Shown: positions 1 through 8,566, counted from the stretch's first letter. The stretch is 8,800 bases of DNA from Burkholderia sp. (GCF_018375725.1 NZ_JAHACR010000175.1:1-8800), one strand, 5' to 3'. Notes: generated by a model from the letters alone, not told the origin. Made by a program: numbers and translations.

Positions 1-95
1 CACAGGCGTGGATCAACGGCCTGATGCAACCCGGCGCCGCGTCCAGCAATCGGTCTCAGGCGCTGGTACGGATCGGGGTGGCGACGCGATTCTAG
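1..95 (+). CDS. Gram-negative porin, C-terminal fragment (5' end outside window)
   Basis: The plus-strand frame beginning at base 3 stays open from the window edge to a TAG at 93-95 and encodes 30 residues ending in VRIGVATRF. A terminal Phe preceded by alternating hydrophobic residues is the signature of the last transmembrane beta-strand (the BAM recognition signal) of outer-membrane proteins. The tail matches the general pattern V-R-x-G-x-x-x-R-F seen at the ends of Burkholderia trimeric porins. The preceding Gly/Ala/Ser-rich stretch (QPGAASSNRS) would be the last extracellular loop. If this is right, the protein is a general diffusion porin of the outer membrane. Only the end is visible, so subtype and substrate cannot be judged. 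Other beta-barrel proteins with the same kind of C-terminus are possible alternatives. Confidence 0.6.
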   Translation, partial: QAWINGLMQPGAASSNRSQALVRIGVATRF

Positions 96-284
96 GGCGT
101 GTATTGGATCGGCTTTGCCGTGCATGCCCGAAATACCGGAGCACTGGACATCGAGGGCATCGCAAGCGAGGTTCGGTGCATTCAAAGGGATCAGACCGAC
201 GCGGCACTCGGCGACGTCGAGAAGGCCGCATGCTCGAGGAGCCGAGCAATCGACCTTTGATGGTCGGTTTGCGGGCCGGAAAAC
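96..284. other. Non-coding stretch between porin end and terminator
   Basis: No convincing gene was found on either strand; the open frames here lack family features. The one structure noticed is a short dyad with arms at 248-255 and 262-269 (8 pairs, one of them G-T, around a TTTGAT loop). It is not followed by a T-run and lies about 150 bases beyond the porin stop, so its role is unclear. Confidence 0.5.
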
Positions 285-322
285 AAAAATCCCCGCAGGT
301 CATTGACTTTGCGGGGATTTTT
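285..322. terminator. Symmetric rho-independent terminator, tRNA-Ser 3' side
   Basis: A perfect 13-base inverted repeat has arms at 285-297 and 310-322 with a 12-base loop. The core CCCCGCA/TGCGGGG is flanked by A-runs on the left and T-runs on the right. Read on the minus strand, the hairpin ends in a T-run and lies 10 bases past the CCA end of tRNA-Ser, so it most likely terminates that transcript. Its symmetry also gives a T-run on the plus strand, so it could stop plus-strand transcripts from the porin side. Confidence 0.88.
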
Positions 323-332
323 TAAAAAATTC

Positions 333-423
333 TGGCGGAGAGAGGGGGATTCGAACCCCCGATAGGCGATTAACCTATACACGCTTTCCAGGCGTGCGAC
401 TTAAACCACTCATCCATCTCTCC
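333..423 (-). tRNA. tRNA-Ser (anticodon GGA)
   Basis: The minus strand folds into a complete class II tRNA of 91 nt including an encoded CCA (333-335). The acceptor stem GGAGAGA pairs with TCTCTCC and is followed by discriminator G. The anticodon stem CACGC/GCGTG encloses loop CTGGAAA, placing anticodon GGA at 389-387, which decodes serine UCC and UCU. A long variable arm of about 19 nt is typical of tRNA-Ser, and the T arm GGGGG-TTCGAAT-CCCCC is intact. The gene is flanked by a TATACT -10 element upstream and a terminator downstream, so it is probably a single-gene unit. tRNA-Ser genes often serve as integration sites, but no integrase or repeated tRNA 3' end is seen here. Confidence 0.97.
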
Positions 424-434
424 GGAAGAGCGAG

Positions 435-440
435 AGTATA
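435..440 (-). promoter_or_regulatory. -10 element of the tRNA-Ser promoter
   Basis: On the minus strand this reads TATACT, preceded by TGC, so it has the extended -10 form TGnTATACT. It lies 11 bases upstream of the mature tRNA 5' end. No good -35 hexamer is seen at 16-18 bases upstream. The element sits inside a perfect 7-base inverted repeat (GGAAGAG 424-430, CTCTTCC 446-452). Confidence 0.6.
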
Positions 441-499
441 GCAAACTCTTCCGCCCTACCGCTACTCCCCTCTCGCCCAGGTCACGGATTTCGCCTTCG

Positions 500-2515
500 T
501 CACGGATGCCGGATGTAGTCGACGAGCGCACGCGTGTAATCATCCGGCCGGCGATCGAGCAGGCTGACGACGATCGCCACCGCAAATCCGGCCGGCACGC
601 CGAACACGCCGGAACTGATCGGCTCGATGCCGAACCACGTTTTCCCGGAAAAGCCCGTCAACTGCGTGAAGTACGGATACGTCGACACGATGTAGTAAAG
701 GCAGACCCCGAGCCCCGTCACCATTCCGGCGAGCGCACCGCGCGTCGTCGTGCGCTTCCAGAACACCCCGAGCACGAGCACCGGAAAGAAGCTCGACGCC
801 GCGAGCGAAAATGCCGCGCCGACGAGGAACAGGATCTTGCCCGTATTGAGCGATGCGACATACGACGCAAACAGCGCGACGCCGAGCAGCAGCACCTTCG
901 AGATCGTGACCCGCCGCTGGCTCGTCGCATCCGGCGCAACCATGTGGTAGTAGACGTCGTGCGACAGTGCATTCGCGATCGTCAGCAGCAGCCCGTCGGC
1001 GGTCGACAGCGCCGCCGCCAGCGCGCCCGCCGCGATCAGCCCGGAGATCACGTACGGCAGCCCGGCGATCTCGGGCGCGGCCAGCACGACCATGTCCGGC
1101 TGCATCCTGATTTCCGACCAGCGCACGATGCCGTCCCGGATCTCGTCGACGACGCTGATCAGATCGGGCTCGAAGCGATGCCATTGCGTGACCCACGCCG
1201 GCAGCGCCGCGAACGGCCGCCCCACCAGGTTCGCGAGGATCTCGTATTTGATCAGCACCGCGAGCACCGGCACGCTCAGATAGAAAAGCGCGATGAAAAA
1301 CAGTGTCCAGCCGACCGAACGCCGCGCCGATGCAACCGAGGTCGTCGTGTTGTAGCGCGTGAGGATATGCGGCAGGCTCGCGGTGCCGAGCGACAGGCAC
1401 AGCAGCAGCGCGAGGAAGTTCCGTTCGCGCGTCCGGCGCTCGTCGTCGCTCCCTGCGGGAAACGGCTCGTGCATCGGCACCGGCGGTGCGGCGCGCGCGA
1501 GCAGATCGTCGCGCGCCTGCGACCAGACGACTCGCGCCGCCGCCGGATCGCGCGGGAAATCCGCCAACTCGCGTTCGCGCCGGCTGATCTCACGCAGCGG
1601 TCCGTTATGGCGGCGCAGGTCGGCCAGCGCCTCGACGAGCCGCCCGCGCTCATCCCGGTACGACGCCGGCAACCGGTCGAGCCGCATCTGGATGCGCGCC
1701 GCCTGCTGACGATACGCATCGCGCACCCGCCGCTCGTCGGGCGCGTCGCGCACCTGCGCCTCCAGCACGGCGACGCGCTCCATCAATTGCCCGTAATTGA
1801 ATTGCGGCACCGGCCCGAGTCCGTTTTTCATCGCGATCAGCGATACGGGAATCAGGATGGCGCTGATCAGGATGATGTACTGCGCCACCTGCGTCCATGT
1901 CACCGCGCGCATCCCGCCAAGAAACGAGCAGACGAGAATGCCGGCGAGCCCGCAGAAGATGCCGATCGCGAAATCGACGCCGATGAAGCGCGTCGCGATC
2001 AGTCCGATGCCCTGTATCTGCGCAACCAGATAGACGAATGAACACAGGATCGCCGCGCCCGCGGCGAGCGCGCGCACCGCCGTGCTCGAGAAGCGCGTGC
2101 CGAGAAAATCGGGAATCGTGTAGCGGGCGAGTTTGCGCACATACGGCGCGAGCAGGAACGCGACGAGGCAGAAACCGCCCGTCCAGCCCATCAGGTAAGC
2201 CAGCGCATCGTATCCGGTCGCATACAGCGATCCCGCGAGGCCGATGAACGACGCCGCCGACAGCCAGTCCGCCGCGGTCGCCATCCCGTTGAACGCGGAC
2301 GGCACGCGTCGCCCCGCGACGTAGTACTCGACCAGATCGGACGTGCGCGACAGCAGTCCGATCACCGCATAGACGGCGATCGGCATGAACAGGAACACGT
2401 AGCCGATCCACACGCCGGAGCCCGCCGCGCGCTCGATGCGCCACAGCAGCAGCACGAATGCGAGAAAGCCGAGCGTATATAACGCGTAGGCGCGAATCAG
2501 CCGGCGCGTCAGCAT
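500..2515 (-). CDS. Sodium:solute symporter, large subunit (VC_2705-type SSS family)
   Basis: This 671-residue inner-membrane protein of the sodium:solute symporter (SSS) family should import a small organic solute, possibly a carboxylate, using the sodium gradient. The N-terminal half has hydrophobic helices at about 10-25, 35-55, 80-100 and 105-125. SSS-like motifs include YYVAGRRVPS (64-73), ADWLSAASFIGLAG (82-95), LPHILTRYNT (381-390) and ALSTADGLL (502-510). Residues of about 235-365 form a hydrophilic, charged, probably helical insert between membrane segments, which makes the protein longer than typical ActP or PutP (about 500-570). The start ATG (2515) lies 3 bases after the stop of the DUF4212 gene, so translation is probably coupled. 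Pairing with DUF4212 defines the VC_2704/VC_2705-like symporters. Acetate as substrate is inferred only from the nearby acs. Confidence 0.93.
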   Translation of the reverse strand: MLTRRLIRAYALYTLGFLAFVLLLWRIERAAGSGVWIGYVFLFMPIAVYAVIGLLSRTSDLVEYYVAGRRVPSAFNGMATAADWLSAASFIGLAGSLYATGYDALAYLMGWTGGFCLVAFLLAPYVRKLARYTIPDFLGTRFSSTAVRALAAGAAILCSFVYLVAQIQGIGLIATRFIGVDFAIGIFCGLAGILVCSFLGGMRAVTWTQVAQYIILISAILIPVSLIAMKNGLGPVPQFNYGQLMERVAVLEAQVRDAPDERRVRDAYRQQAARIQMRLDRLPASYRDERGRLVEALADLRRHNGPLREISRRERELADFPRDPAAARVVWSQARDDLLARAAPPVPMHEPFPAGSDDERRTRERNFLALLLCLSLGTASLPHILTRYNTTTSVASARRSVGWTLFFIALFYLSVPVLAVLIKYEILANLVGRPFAALPAWVTQWHRFEPDLISVVDEIRDGIVRWSEIRMQPDMVVLAAPEIAGLPYVISGLIAAGALAAALSTADGLLLTIANALSHDVYYHMVAPDATSQRRVTISKVLLLGVALFASYVASLNTGKILFLVGAAFSLAASSFFPVLVLGVFWKRTTTRGALAGMVTGLGVCLYYIVSTYPYFTQLTGFSGKTWFGIEPISSGVFGVPAGFAVAIVVSLLDRRPDDYTRALVDYIRHP

Positions 2516-2518
2516 GAA

Positions 2519-2860
2519 TCAGCGCCCGCGAGGATCGTCCACGCGCGCCGCGTGGTCTTGGTACGCGCGTCCGAGCGCGCGGTCGGCACGCTGCATCAAC
2601 GCGATGTACACGGCGATCAGGGCCAGGTAGATCAGGATTGCGCCTTGCGCGCCGAAATAGAACGGCAGGCTGAATCCGGCGAAGCGCACGTCCGCGAGCG
2701 CAGGCGCGAAAAACGGCACGAGGAACGACACGGAAAAGCCGATCGCCATCAGCACCAGGATCAGCGCCACGTTGAAACGCCAGTAGCGTGCATGGGCACG
2801 GGCAAGCGGCGCCGGCACGGGCGGCGGTGCGGCGGGCGCGGTGCGGGATGAGGCAGTCAT
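2519..2860 (-). CDS. DUF4212 small subunit of a sodium:solute symporter
   Basis: This 113-residue membrane protein has a Pro/Ala-rich N-terminus (1-20), the motif ARYWRFN (24-30) and two membrane helices at about 31-54 and 66-89, followed by a charged tail. Length, helix layout and the RYWR-N start of helix 1 match the DUF4212 family, the small partner encoded just before VC_2705-type symporters. It probably assembles with the 671-residue symporter immediately downstream, 3 bases away. The ATG at 2860 has AAGGG only one base upstream, an unusually tight spacing. A GTG at codon 15 is an alternative start but has no better ribosome site. A hairpin terminator lies between this gene and acs, ending 13 bases before the ATG. 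The same reading frame stays open far back through acs, but that upstream part is a GC-driven shadow. Confidence 0.9.
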   Translation of the reverse strand: MTASSRTAPAAPPPVPAPLARAHARYWRFNVALILVLMAIGFSVSFLVPFFAPALADVRFAGFSLPFYFGAQGAILIYLALIAVYIALMQRADRALGRAYQDHAARVDDPRGR

Positions 2861-2873
2861 GCCCTTATTTAAC

Positions 2874-2915
2874 AAAAAGCCCCTGCGCCAGCAATCGGGA
2901 TTGCCGCGCAGGGGC
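2874..2915 (-). terminator. Rho-independent terminator after acs
   Basis: On the minus strand a 10-base perfect stem (GCCCCTGCGC at 2915-2906 pairing with 2888-2879) is followed by TTTTT (2878-2874). An additional inner stem (GCAAT/ATTGC, 2904-2900 with 2895-2891) extends the hairpin around the loop. It begins about 20 bases after the acs stop codon and ends 13 bases before the DUF4212 start codon. Confidence 0.88.
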
Positions 2916-2934
2916 GCATGCACACGAAGCGCGA

Positions 2935-4917
<1,983 letters not shown>

Positions 4918-5221
4918 CAACTACCCCTTGGTGAACATGAATCCTCTGCATGCCGGCGCGGTCGTGCGCGCCGAATCTTGGCCGGCGCATGTGCGCCGCT
5001 GTCTCCCACTCACCCGCGCGCCCCGAAGTTGCGCGCAATGCTGCATCGCATCACGCCGCGTGACGGCGATACGCGATCCGGCAAGGTTCACGATAAGCGC
5101 CACAGCTTACCCGTCACTTACGCGGCGGAAGCGGCGACATACCGCCGCAATTCCCGCCCGGTTGCCGCGGCTGCGGCCACGACCCTACAATCCTAACTGA
5201 ACTCGCCTTCCGGATTCCAGC
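4918..5221. promoter_or_regulatory. Divergent intergenic region between acs and the EamA transporter gene
   Basis: This 304-bp stretch carries the leaders of both divergent genes. On the minus strand, AAGGGG (4924-4929) is the acs ribosome site. Two dyads are seen: a 7-base repeat with a 2-base centre (CGGCGCA 4983-4989, TGCGCCG 4992-4998) and GCGGCG/CGCCGC at 5131-5136 and 5143-5148. Either could be an operator or just GC-rich chance. I found no convincing sigma-70 or sigma-54 promoter for acs by eye and no small gene with family features. Confidence 0.5.
5162..5191 (+). promoter_or_regulatory. Putative sigma-70 promoter of the EamA transporter gene
   Basis: TTGCCG (5162-5167) and TACAAT (5186-5191) are spaced by 18 bases, matching the consensus at 4 of 6 and 5 of 6 positions. 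The -10 ends 30 bases before the TTG start codon, which would give a short leader. Confidence 0.45.
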
Positions 5222-6121
5222 TTGAATCGCTACGCCCTCTTTCTGATCGTGTCGATGCTGCTCGTCGGCAGCAACGTCGGCATCGGCAAATCGATCGTCG
5301 CATCCGTTCCGGTCGCCATCCTCGCAACGCTGCGCTTCGTGATCGCGATCGCCGTGCTGTGGCCGCTGTTCGATCCCGTGAAGATGCGCGCGGTCAAGCG
5401 CGGCGAGTGGCTGAACCTGTTCCTGCAGGCATTCTTCGGCACCTTCATGTTCACCCTGCTGATGCTGAACGGCGTGCAGCGCACGAGCGCGGTCGCGGCG
5501 GGCGTCATCACGAGCACGATCCCGGCGGTCGTCGCGCTGTTCGCGTGGCTGATCCTGCGCGAGAAACCGAACGGCCGCGCGCTCGTCTCGATTGCGCTCG
5601 CCATCGTCGGCGTCGTCACGATCAACCTTGCGAACGGCGATGCGTCCGGCCCGGACGCATCGGCCGGCTCGCTGACCGGCAACCTGCTGATGCTGGGCGC
5701 GGTGTGCTGCGAATCGATCTACGTCATCTTGTCGCGCCGCCTGACGCAAACGCTCGCGCCGATCGACATCTGCGCATATACGCACCTGTTCGGCCTGCTG
5801 CTGATGCTGCCGCTCGGCGCGGGCGCGATGTGGCATTTCGATTACGCGAGCGTGACGGCGGGCACGTGGGCGCTCGTCGTCTGGTATGGACTGTCGGCGA
5901 GCATCTTCTCGTTCTGGATGTGGATGAAGGGCATCCGGCACGTGCCGGGCAGCCTCGCCGGCGTGTTCAGCGCCGTGCTGCCGGTCGCCGCCGCGGTCTA
6001 CGGCATCGCGTTCCTCGGCGAACGCCCGACGCTCGCGCACGGCTTCGCGCTCGCGTGCGTCGTCACCGGCATCGTGCTCGCAAGCCTGCGCGTGAAACGC
6101 ACGCCGCCCGTCCTGCCCTGA
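5222..6121 (+). CDS. EamA/DMT-superfamily transporter
   Basis: This 299-residue inner-membrane protein has about ten hydrophobic helices in two EamA repeats (about 5-136 and 153-287), the standard drug/metabolite transporter architecture and length. Typical features are the end of the first repeat (TSTIPAVVALFAWLILREKP, 97-116) and its counterpart in the second (FSAVLPVAAAVYGIAFLGERP, 249-269), both with a Pro in a helix and a Glu just after it. The family exports metabolites, amino acids or drugs; the substrate cannot be told from sequence. The start is TTG: an in-frame TGA at 5198-5200 leaves no ATG or GTG upstream, and the next GTG (5249) or ATG (5255) would cut into helix 1. The gene stands alone, divergent from acs and 286 bases before fumarase. 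A hairpin after its stop (6131-6150) has no T-run. Confidence 0.9.
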   Translation: MNRYALFLIVSMLLVGSNVGIGKSIVASVPVAILATLRFVIAIAVLWPLFDPVKMRAVKRGEWLNLFLQAFFGTFMFTLLMLNGVQRTSAVAAGVITSTIPAVVALFAWLILREKPNGRALVSIALAIVGVVTINLANGDASGPDASAGSLTGNLLMLGAVCCESIYVILSRRLTQTLAPIDICAYTHLFGLLLMLPLGAGAMWHFDYASVTAGTWALVVWYGLSASIFSFWMWMKGIRHVPGSLAGVFSAVLPVAAAVYGIAFLGERPTLAHGFALACVVTGIVLASLRVKRTPPVLP

Positions 6122-6130
6122 CCCGCTGCC

Positions 6131-6150
6131 CGCCCCGTCACGGCGGGGCG
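6131..6150 (+). repeat. Inverted repeat just after the EamA gene
   Basis: Perfect 7-base arms CGCCCCG (6131-6137) and CGGGGCG (6144-6150) enclose a 6-base loop, starting 10 bases after the stop codon. The position suits a transcript-end hairpin, but no T-run follows, so intrinsic termination is doubtful. Confidence 0.5.
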
Positions 6151-6179
6151 CGTCGCTGCGCCCCGATCGGCCGACGCGT

Positions 6180-6185
6180 TACAAT
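6180..6185 (+). promoter_or_regulatory. Putative -10 element upstream of fumarase
   Basis: TACAAT matches the -10 consensus at 5 of 6 positions. No clear -35 hexamer is seen 16-18 bases upstream. If used, it gives a fumarase leader of roughly 215 bases. Confidence 0.35.
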
Positions 6186-6407
6186 AGCGCGCTATTCGAA
6201 ATCACCCCCGATACCGATACCCCGCGCCCGCTCGACCGTCATGCCCGCCTCGCCGACCGATCTGCACTCGTCTGGCCGTCCGGCCCATCGGACCATGCGG
6301 CCGCATCCCGCGCATTTCCCCGAGACGCACGCGCCCGCCGCCGCGTCCCGCAAGCTGGCCGGACACGCCGGCACGGCATTCCCCACTGTCCTCACCGAGT
6401 CTCAGTC

Positions 6408-7931
6408 ATGACCGTCATCAAACAGGAAGACCTGATCCAGAGCATCGCGGATTCGCTGCAGTACATCAGCTACTACCATCCGCTCGACTACATCCAGGCG
6501 CTCGGCCGCGCGTATGAGCTCGAGGAGAGCCCGGCCGCCAAGGATGCGATCGCGCAGATCCTCACGAACAGCCGCATGTGCGCGGAAGGCCGCCGTCCGA
6601 TCTGCCAGGACACCGGGATCGTCACGGTGTTCGTGAAGGTCGGCATGGACGTGCGCTGGGACGGCGCGACGATGAGCGTGACCGACATGATCAACGAGGG
6701 CGTGCGCCGCGGCTACACGCATCCGGACAACGTGCTGCGCGCGTCGATCGTCAATCCGCCCGAAGGCGGCCGCAAGAACACGAAGGACAACACGCCGGCG
6801 GTGATCCACTACGAGATCGTGCCGGGCGACAAGGTCGACGTGCAGGTCGCGGCGAAAGGCGGCGGCTCGGAGAACAAGACGAAGTTCGCGATGCTGAACC
6901 CGTCGGACTCGATCGTCGACTGGATCCTCAATACCGTGCCGACGATGGGCGCGGGCTGGTGCCCGCCCGGCATGCTCGGGATCGGCATCGGAGGCACCGC
7001 CGAGAAGGCGATGGTGATGGCGAAGGAATCGCTGATGGATCCGATCGACATCCAGGACATCATCGCGCGCGGCCCGCAGGACTGGATCGAGGAACTGCGC
7101 GTCGAGCTGTACGAAAAGGTCAACGCGCTCGGCATCGGCGCGCAGGGTCTCGGCGGCCTCGCGACCGTGCTCGACGTGAAGATCCTCGCGGCCCCGACGC
7201 ACGCGGCGAGCAAGCCGGTCGCGATCATCCCGAACTGCGCGGCAACGCGCCATGCCCACTTCACGCTCGACGGCTCGGGCGTCGCGAAGCTCGAGGCGCC
7301 GTCGCTCGACGCATGGCCGAAGGTGCAGTGGGAACCGAACACGGAAACCAGCAAGCGCGTCGACCTGAACACGCTGACGCCGGAAGAAGTGGCAAGCTGG
7401 AAGCCGGGCCAGACGCTCCTGCTGTCGGGCAAGATGCTGACGGGCCGCGACGCTGCGCACAAGCGCATCGCCGACATGCTCGCGAAGGGCGAGAAGCTGC
7501 CGGTCGACTTCACGAACCGCGTGATCTACTACGTCGGCCCGGTCGATCCGGTGCGCGACGAAGTGGTCGGCCCGGCCGGCCCGACGACGGCGACGCGGAT
7601 GGACAAGTTCACCGAGATGATGCTCGCGCAGACCGGGCTGATCTCGATGATCGGCAAGGCCGAACGCGGCCCGGTTGCGATCGACGCGATCAAGAAGCAC
7701 AACGCGGCGTACCTGATGGCGGTCGGCGGCGCGGCCTACCTCGTGTCGAAGGCGATCCGCGAAGCGAAGGTGCTCGCGTTCGAGGATCTCGGCATGGAAG
7801 CGATCTACGAGTTCGACGTCCAGGATATGCCCGTAACAGTTGCTGTCGATTCGTCGGGCACGTCCGTTCATCAGACCGGCCCGAAGGAATGGCAGGCGAA
7901 AATCGGAAAAATCCCTGTCGCCGCGGCGTAA
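6408..7931 (+). CDS. fumA: Fumarate hydratase, class I (4Fe-4S)
   Basis: This cytosolic TCA-cycle enzyme interconverts fumarate and malate. The 507-residue protein fuses the N-terminal (about 12-285) and C-terminal (about 290-498) domains of class I fumarases, which some organisms encode as two subunits. Cys66 (in ICQDTG), Cys185 (in GWCPPG) and Cys277 (in PNCAAT) fall at nearly the same spacing as the three cluster-ligand Cys of E. coli FumA, so an oxygen-labile 4Fe-4S cluster with one open iron is expected. Other conserved blocks are KDNTPAVIHYE (126-136), GGGSENKTKF (151-160), IGGTAEKAM (194-202), SGKMLTGRDAAHKRI (340-354) and AGPTTATRMD (390-399). The ATG at 6408 has only a weak GAG ribosome site. 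A strong terminator follows, so it is probably monocistronic. The fumA symbol is by homology class; assignment as fumA rather than another class I paralogue is uncertain. Confidence 0.96.
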   Translation: MTVIKQEDLIQSIADSLQYISYYHPLDYIQALGRAYELEESPAAKDAIAQILTNSRMCAEGRRPICQDTGIVTVFVKVGMDVRWDGATMSVTDMINEGVRRGYTHPDNVLRASIVNPPEGGRKNTKDNTPAVIHYEIVPGDKVDVQVAAKGGGSENKTKFAMLNPSDSIVDWILNTVPTMGAGWCPPGMLGIGIGGTAEKAMVMAKESLMDPIDIQDIIARGPQDWIEELRVELYEKVNALGIGAQGLGGLATVLDVKILAAPTHAASKPVAIIPNCAATRHAHFTLDGSGVAKLEAPSLDAWPKVQWEPNTETSKRVDLNTLTPEEVASWKPGQTLLLSGKMLTGRDAAHKRIADMLAKGEKLPVDFTNRVIYYVGPVDPVRDEVVGPAGPTTATRMDKFTEMMLAQTGLISMIGKAERGPVAIDAIKKHNAAYLMAVGGAAYLVSKAIREAKVLAFEDLGMEAIYEFDVQDMPVTVAVDSSGTSVHQTGPKEWQAKIGKIPVAAA

Positions 7932-7945
7932 GCGGACCGATCTTC

Positions 7946-7971
7946 AGGCCGGACCGATGTCCGGCCTTTTT
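7946..7971 (+). terminator. Rho-independent terminator after fumarase
   Basis: A 9-base perfect stem (AGGCCGGAC 7946-7954, GTCCGGCCT 7959-7967) with a 4-base CGAT loop is followed by a T-run (7967-7971). It lies 14 bases after the fumarase stop and separates it from bfr. Confidence 0.92.
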
Positions 7972-8022
7972 GCTTCTCATTTTTGCGTCCCGATATTGGC
8001 CGATCGGACGACGGCCGGAAAC

Positions 8023-8051
8023 TTGGCATTTCGCGCCCTAGCGATTATCGT
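8023..8051 (+). promoter_or_regulatory. Putative sigma-70 promoter of bfr
   Basis: TTGGCA (8023-8028, 5 of 6 to consensus) and TATCGT (8046-8051, 4 of 6) are spaced by 17 bases, downstream of the fumarase terminator and 38 bases before the bfr ATG. No convincing Fur box was recognised nearby. Confidence 0.4.
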
Positions 8052-8075
8052 TCGGTTTCCGAGCCCCACCATCTA

Positions 8076-8082
8076 AGAAGGA
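8076..8082 (+). promoter_or_regulatory. Strong ribosome binding site of bfr
   Basis: AGAAGGA sits 7 bases before the ATG at 8090 and is the best Shine-Dalgarno match in the window. It fixes the bfr start and suggests efficient translation. Confidence 0.85.
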
Positions 8083-8089
8083 ACAAGCC

Positions 8090-8566
8090 ATGCAAGGCGA
8101 CAAGAAAGTCATCGAATACCTGAACGCGCAGTTGAAGAACGAACTGACGGCGATCAATCAGTACTTCCTGCATGCCCGCATGTACAAGCACTGGGGTCTC
8201 GAAAAGCTCGGCAAGCATGAGTACGACGAGTCGATCGGCGAAATGAAGCACGCCGACTGGCTGATCGAGCGCGTGTTCATGCTCGATGGCCTGCCGAACC
8301 TGCAGGATCTGCACAAGCTGCTCGTCGGCGAGGAAACCGAGGAAATCCTGAAGTGCGACCTGAAGCTCGAGCAGATCTCCCAGGCGACCTGCAAGGAGGC
8401 GATCGCCTATTGCGAATCGGTTCGCGATTACGTGTCGCGCGATATCTTCGAGCGGATCCTCGACGACACCGAAGAGCACATCGACTGGCTGGAAACGCAG
8501 CTCGACCTGATCGGCAAGGTCGGCATCCAGAACTACCAGCAGACGATGATGGGCTCGCCGGCGTAA
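8090..8566 (+). CDS. bfr: Bacterioferritin
   Basis: This is a 158-residue iron-storage protein, the same length as E. coli Bfr. The family forms a 24-subunit hollow shell that oxidises ferrous iron at a di-iron site and stores it as a mineral, with haem bound between subunit pairs. Expected residues are present: E18, Y25, E51 and H54 (in EMKHAD), E94 and H130, and M52 as haem ligand, so it is a true bacterioferritin rather than a haem-free ferritin. An ungapped alignment with E. coli Bfr places Thr at position 127, normally a bridging Glu ligand (D-T-E-E-H here); E128 may compensate. The start is set by a strong ribosome site and the usual MQGDKKVIEYLN N-terminus. murI follows 31 bases later on the same strand without a visible terminator, so read-through is likely. 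Confidence 0.97.
   Translation: MQGDKKVIEYLNAQLKNELTAINQYFLHARMYKHWGLEKLGKHEYDESIGEMKHADWLIERVFMLDGLPNLQDLHKLLVGEETEEILKCDLKLEQISQATCKEAIAYCESVRDYVSRDIFERILDDTEEHIDWLETQLDLIGKVGIQNYQQTMMGSPA

Noticed and set aside
8..325. A 105-codon plus-strand frame at the left edge
   Set aside because: It runs through the terminator hairpin and is Arg-rich. The porin tail in another frame explains the first 95 bases better.
333..423. tRNA-Ser as an attachment site of an integrated element
   Set aside because: No integrase, no direct repeat of the tRNA 3' end and no atypical composition were seen on either side within the window.
506..2041. A 511-codon plus-strand frame opposite the symporter
   Set aside because: The composition is Arg/Asp/His-rich with no motifs; it is antisense to a well-supported membrane protein.
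5114..6040. A 308-codon minus-strand frame opposite the EamA transporter gene
   Set aside because: The translation is almost entirely charged, as expected for an antisense shadow of a hydrophobic GC-rich gene.
6295..6306. A perfect 12-bp palindrome (ATGCGGCCGCAT) in the fumarase leader
   Set aside because: About two 12-bp palindromes are expected by chance in 8.8 kb, and it does not extend further or recur.
6402..7871. A 489-codon minus-strand frame opposite fumarase
   Set aside because: It is an Arg/His/Asp-rich shadow of the fumarase gene with no recognisable features.
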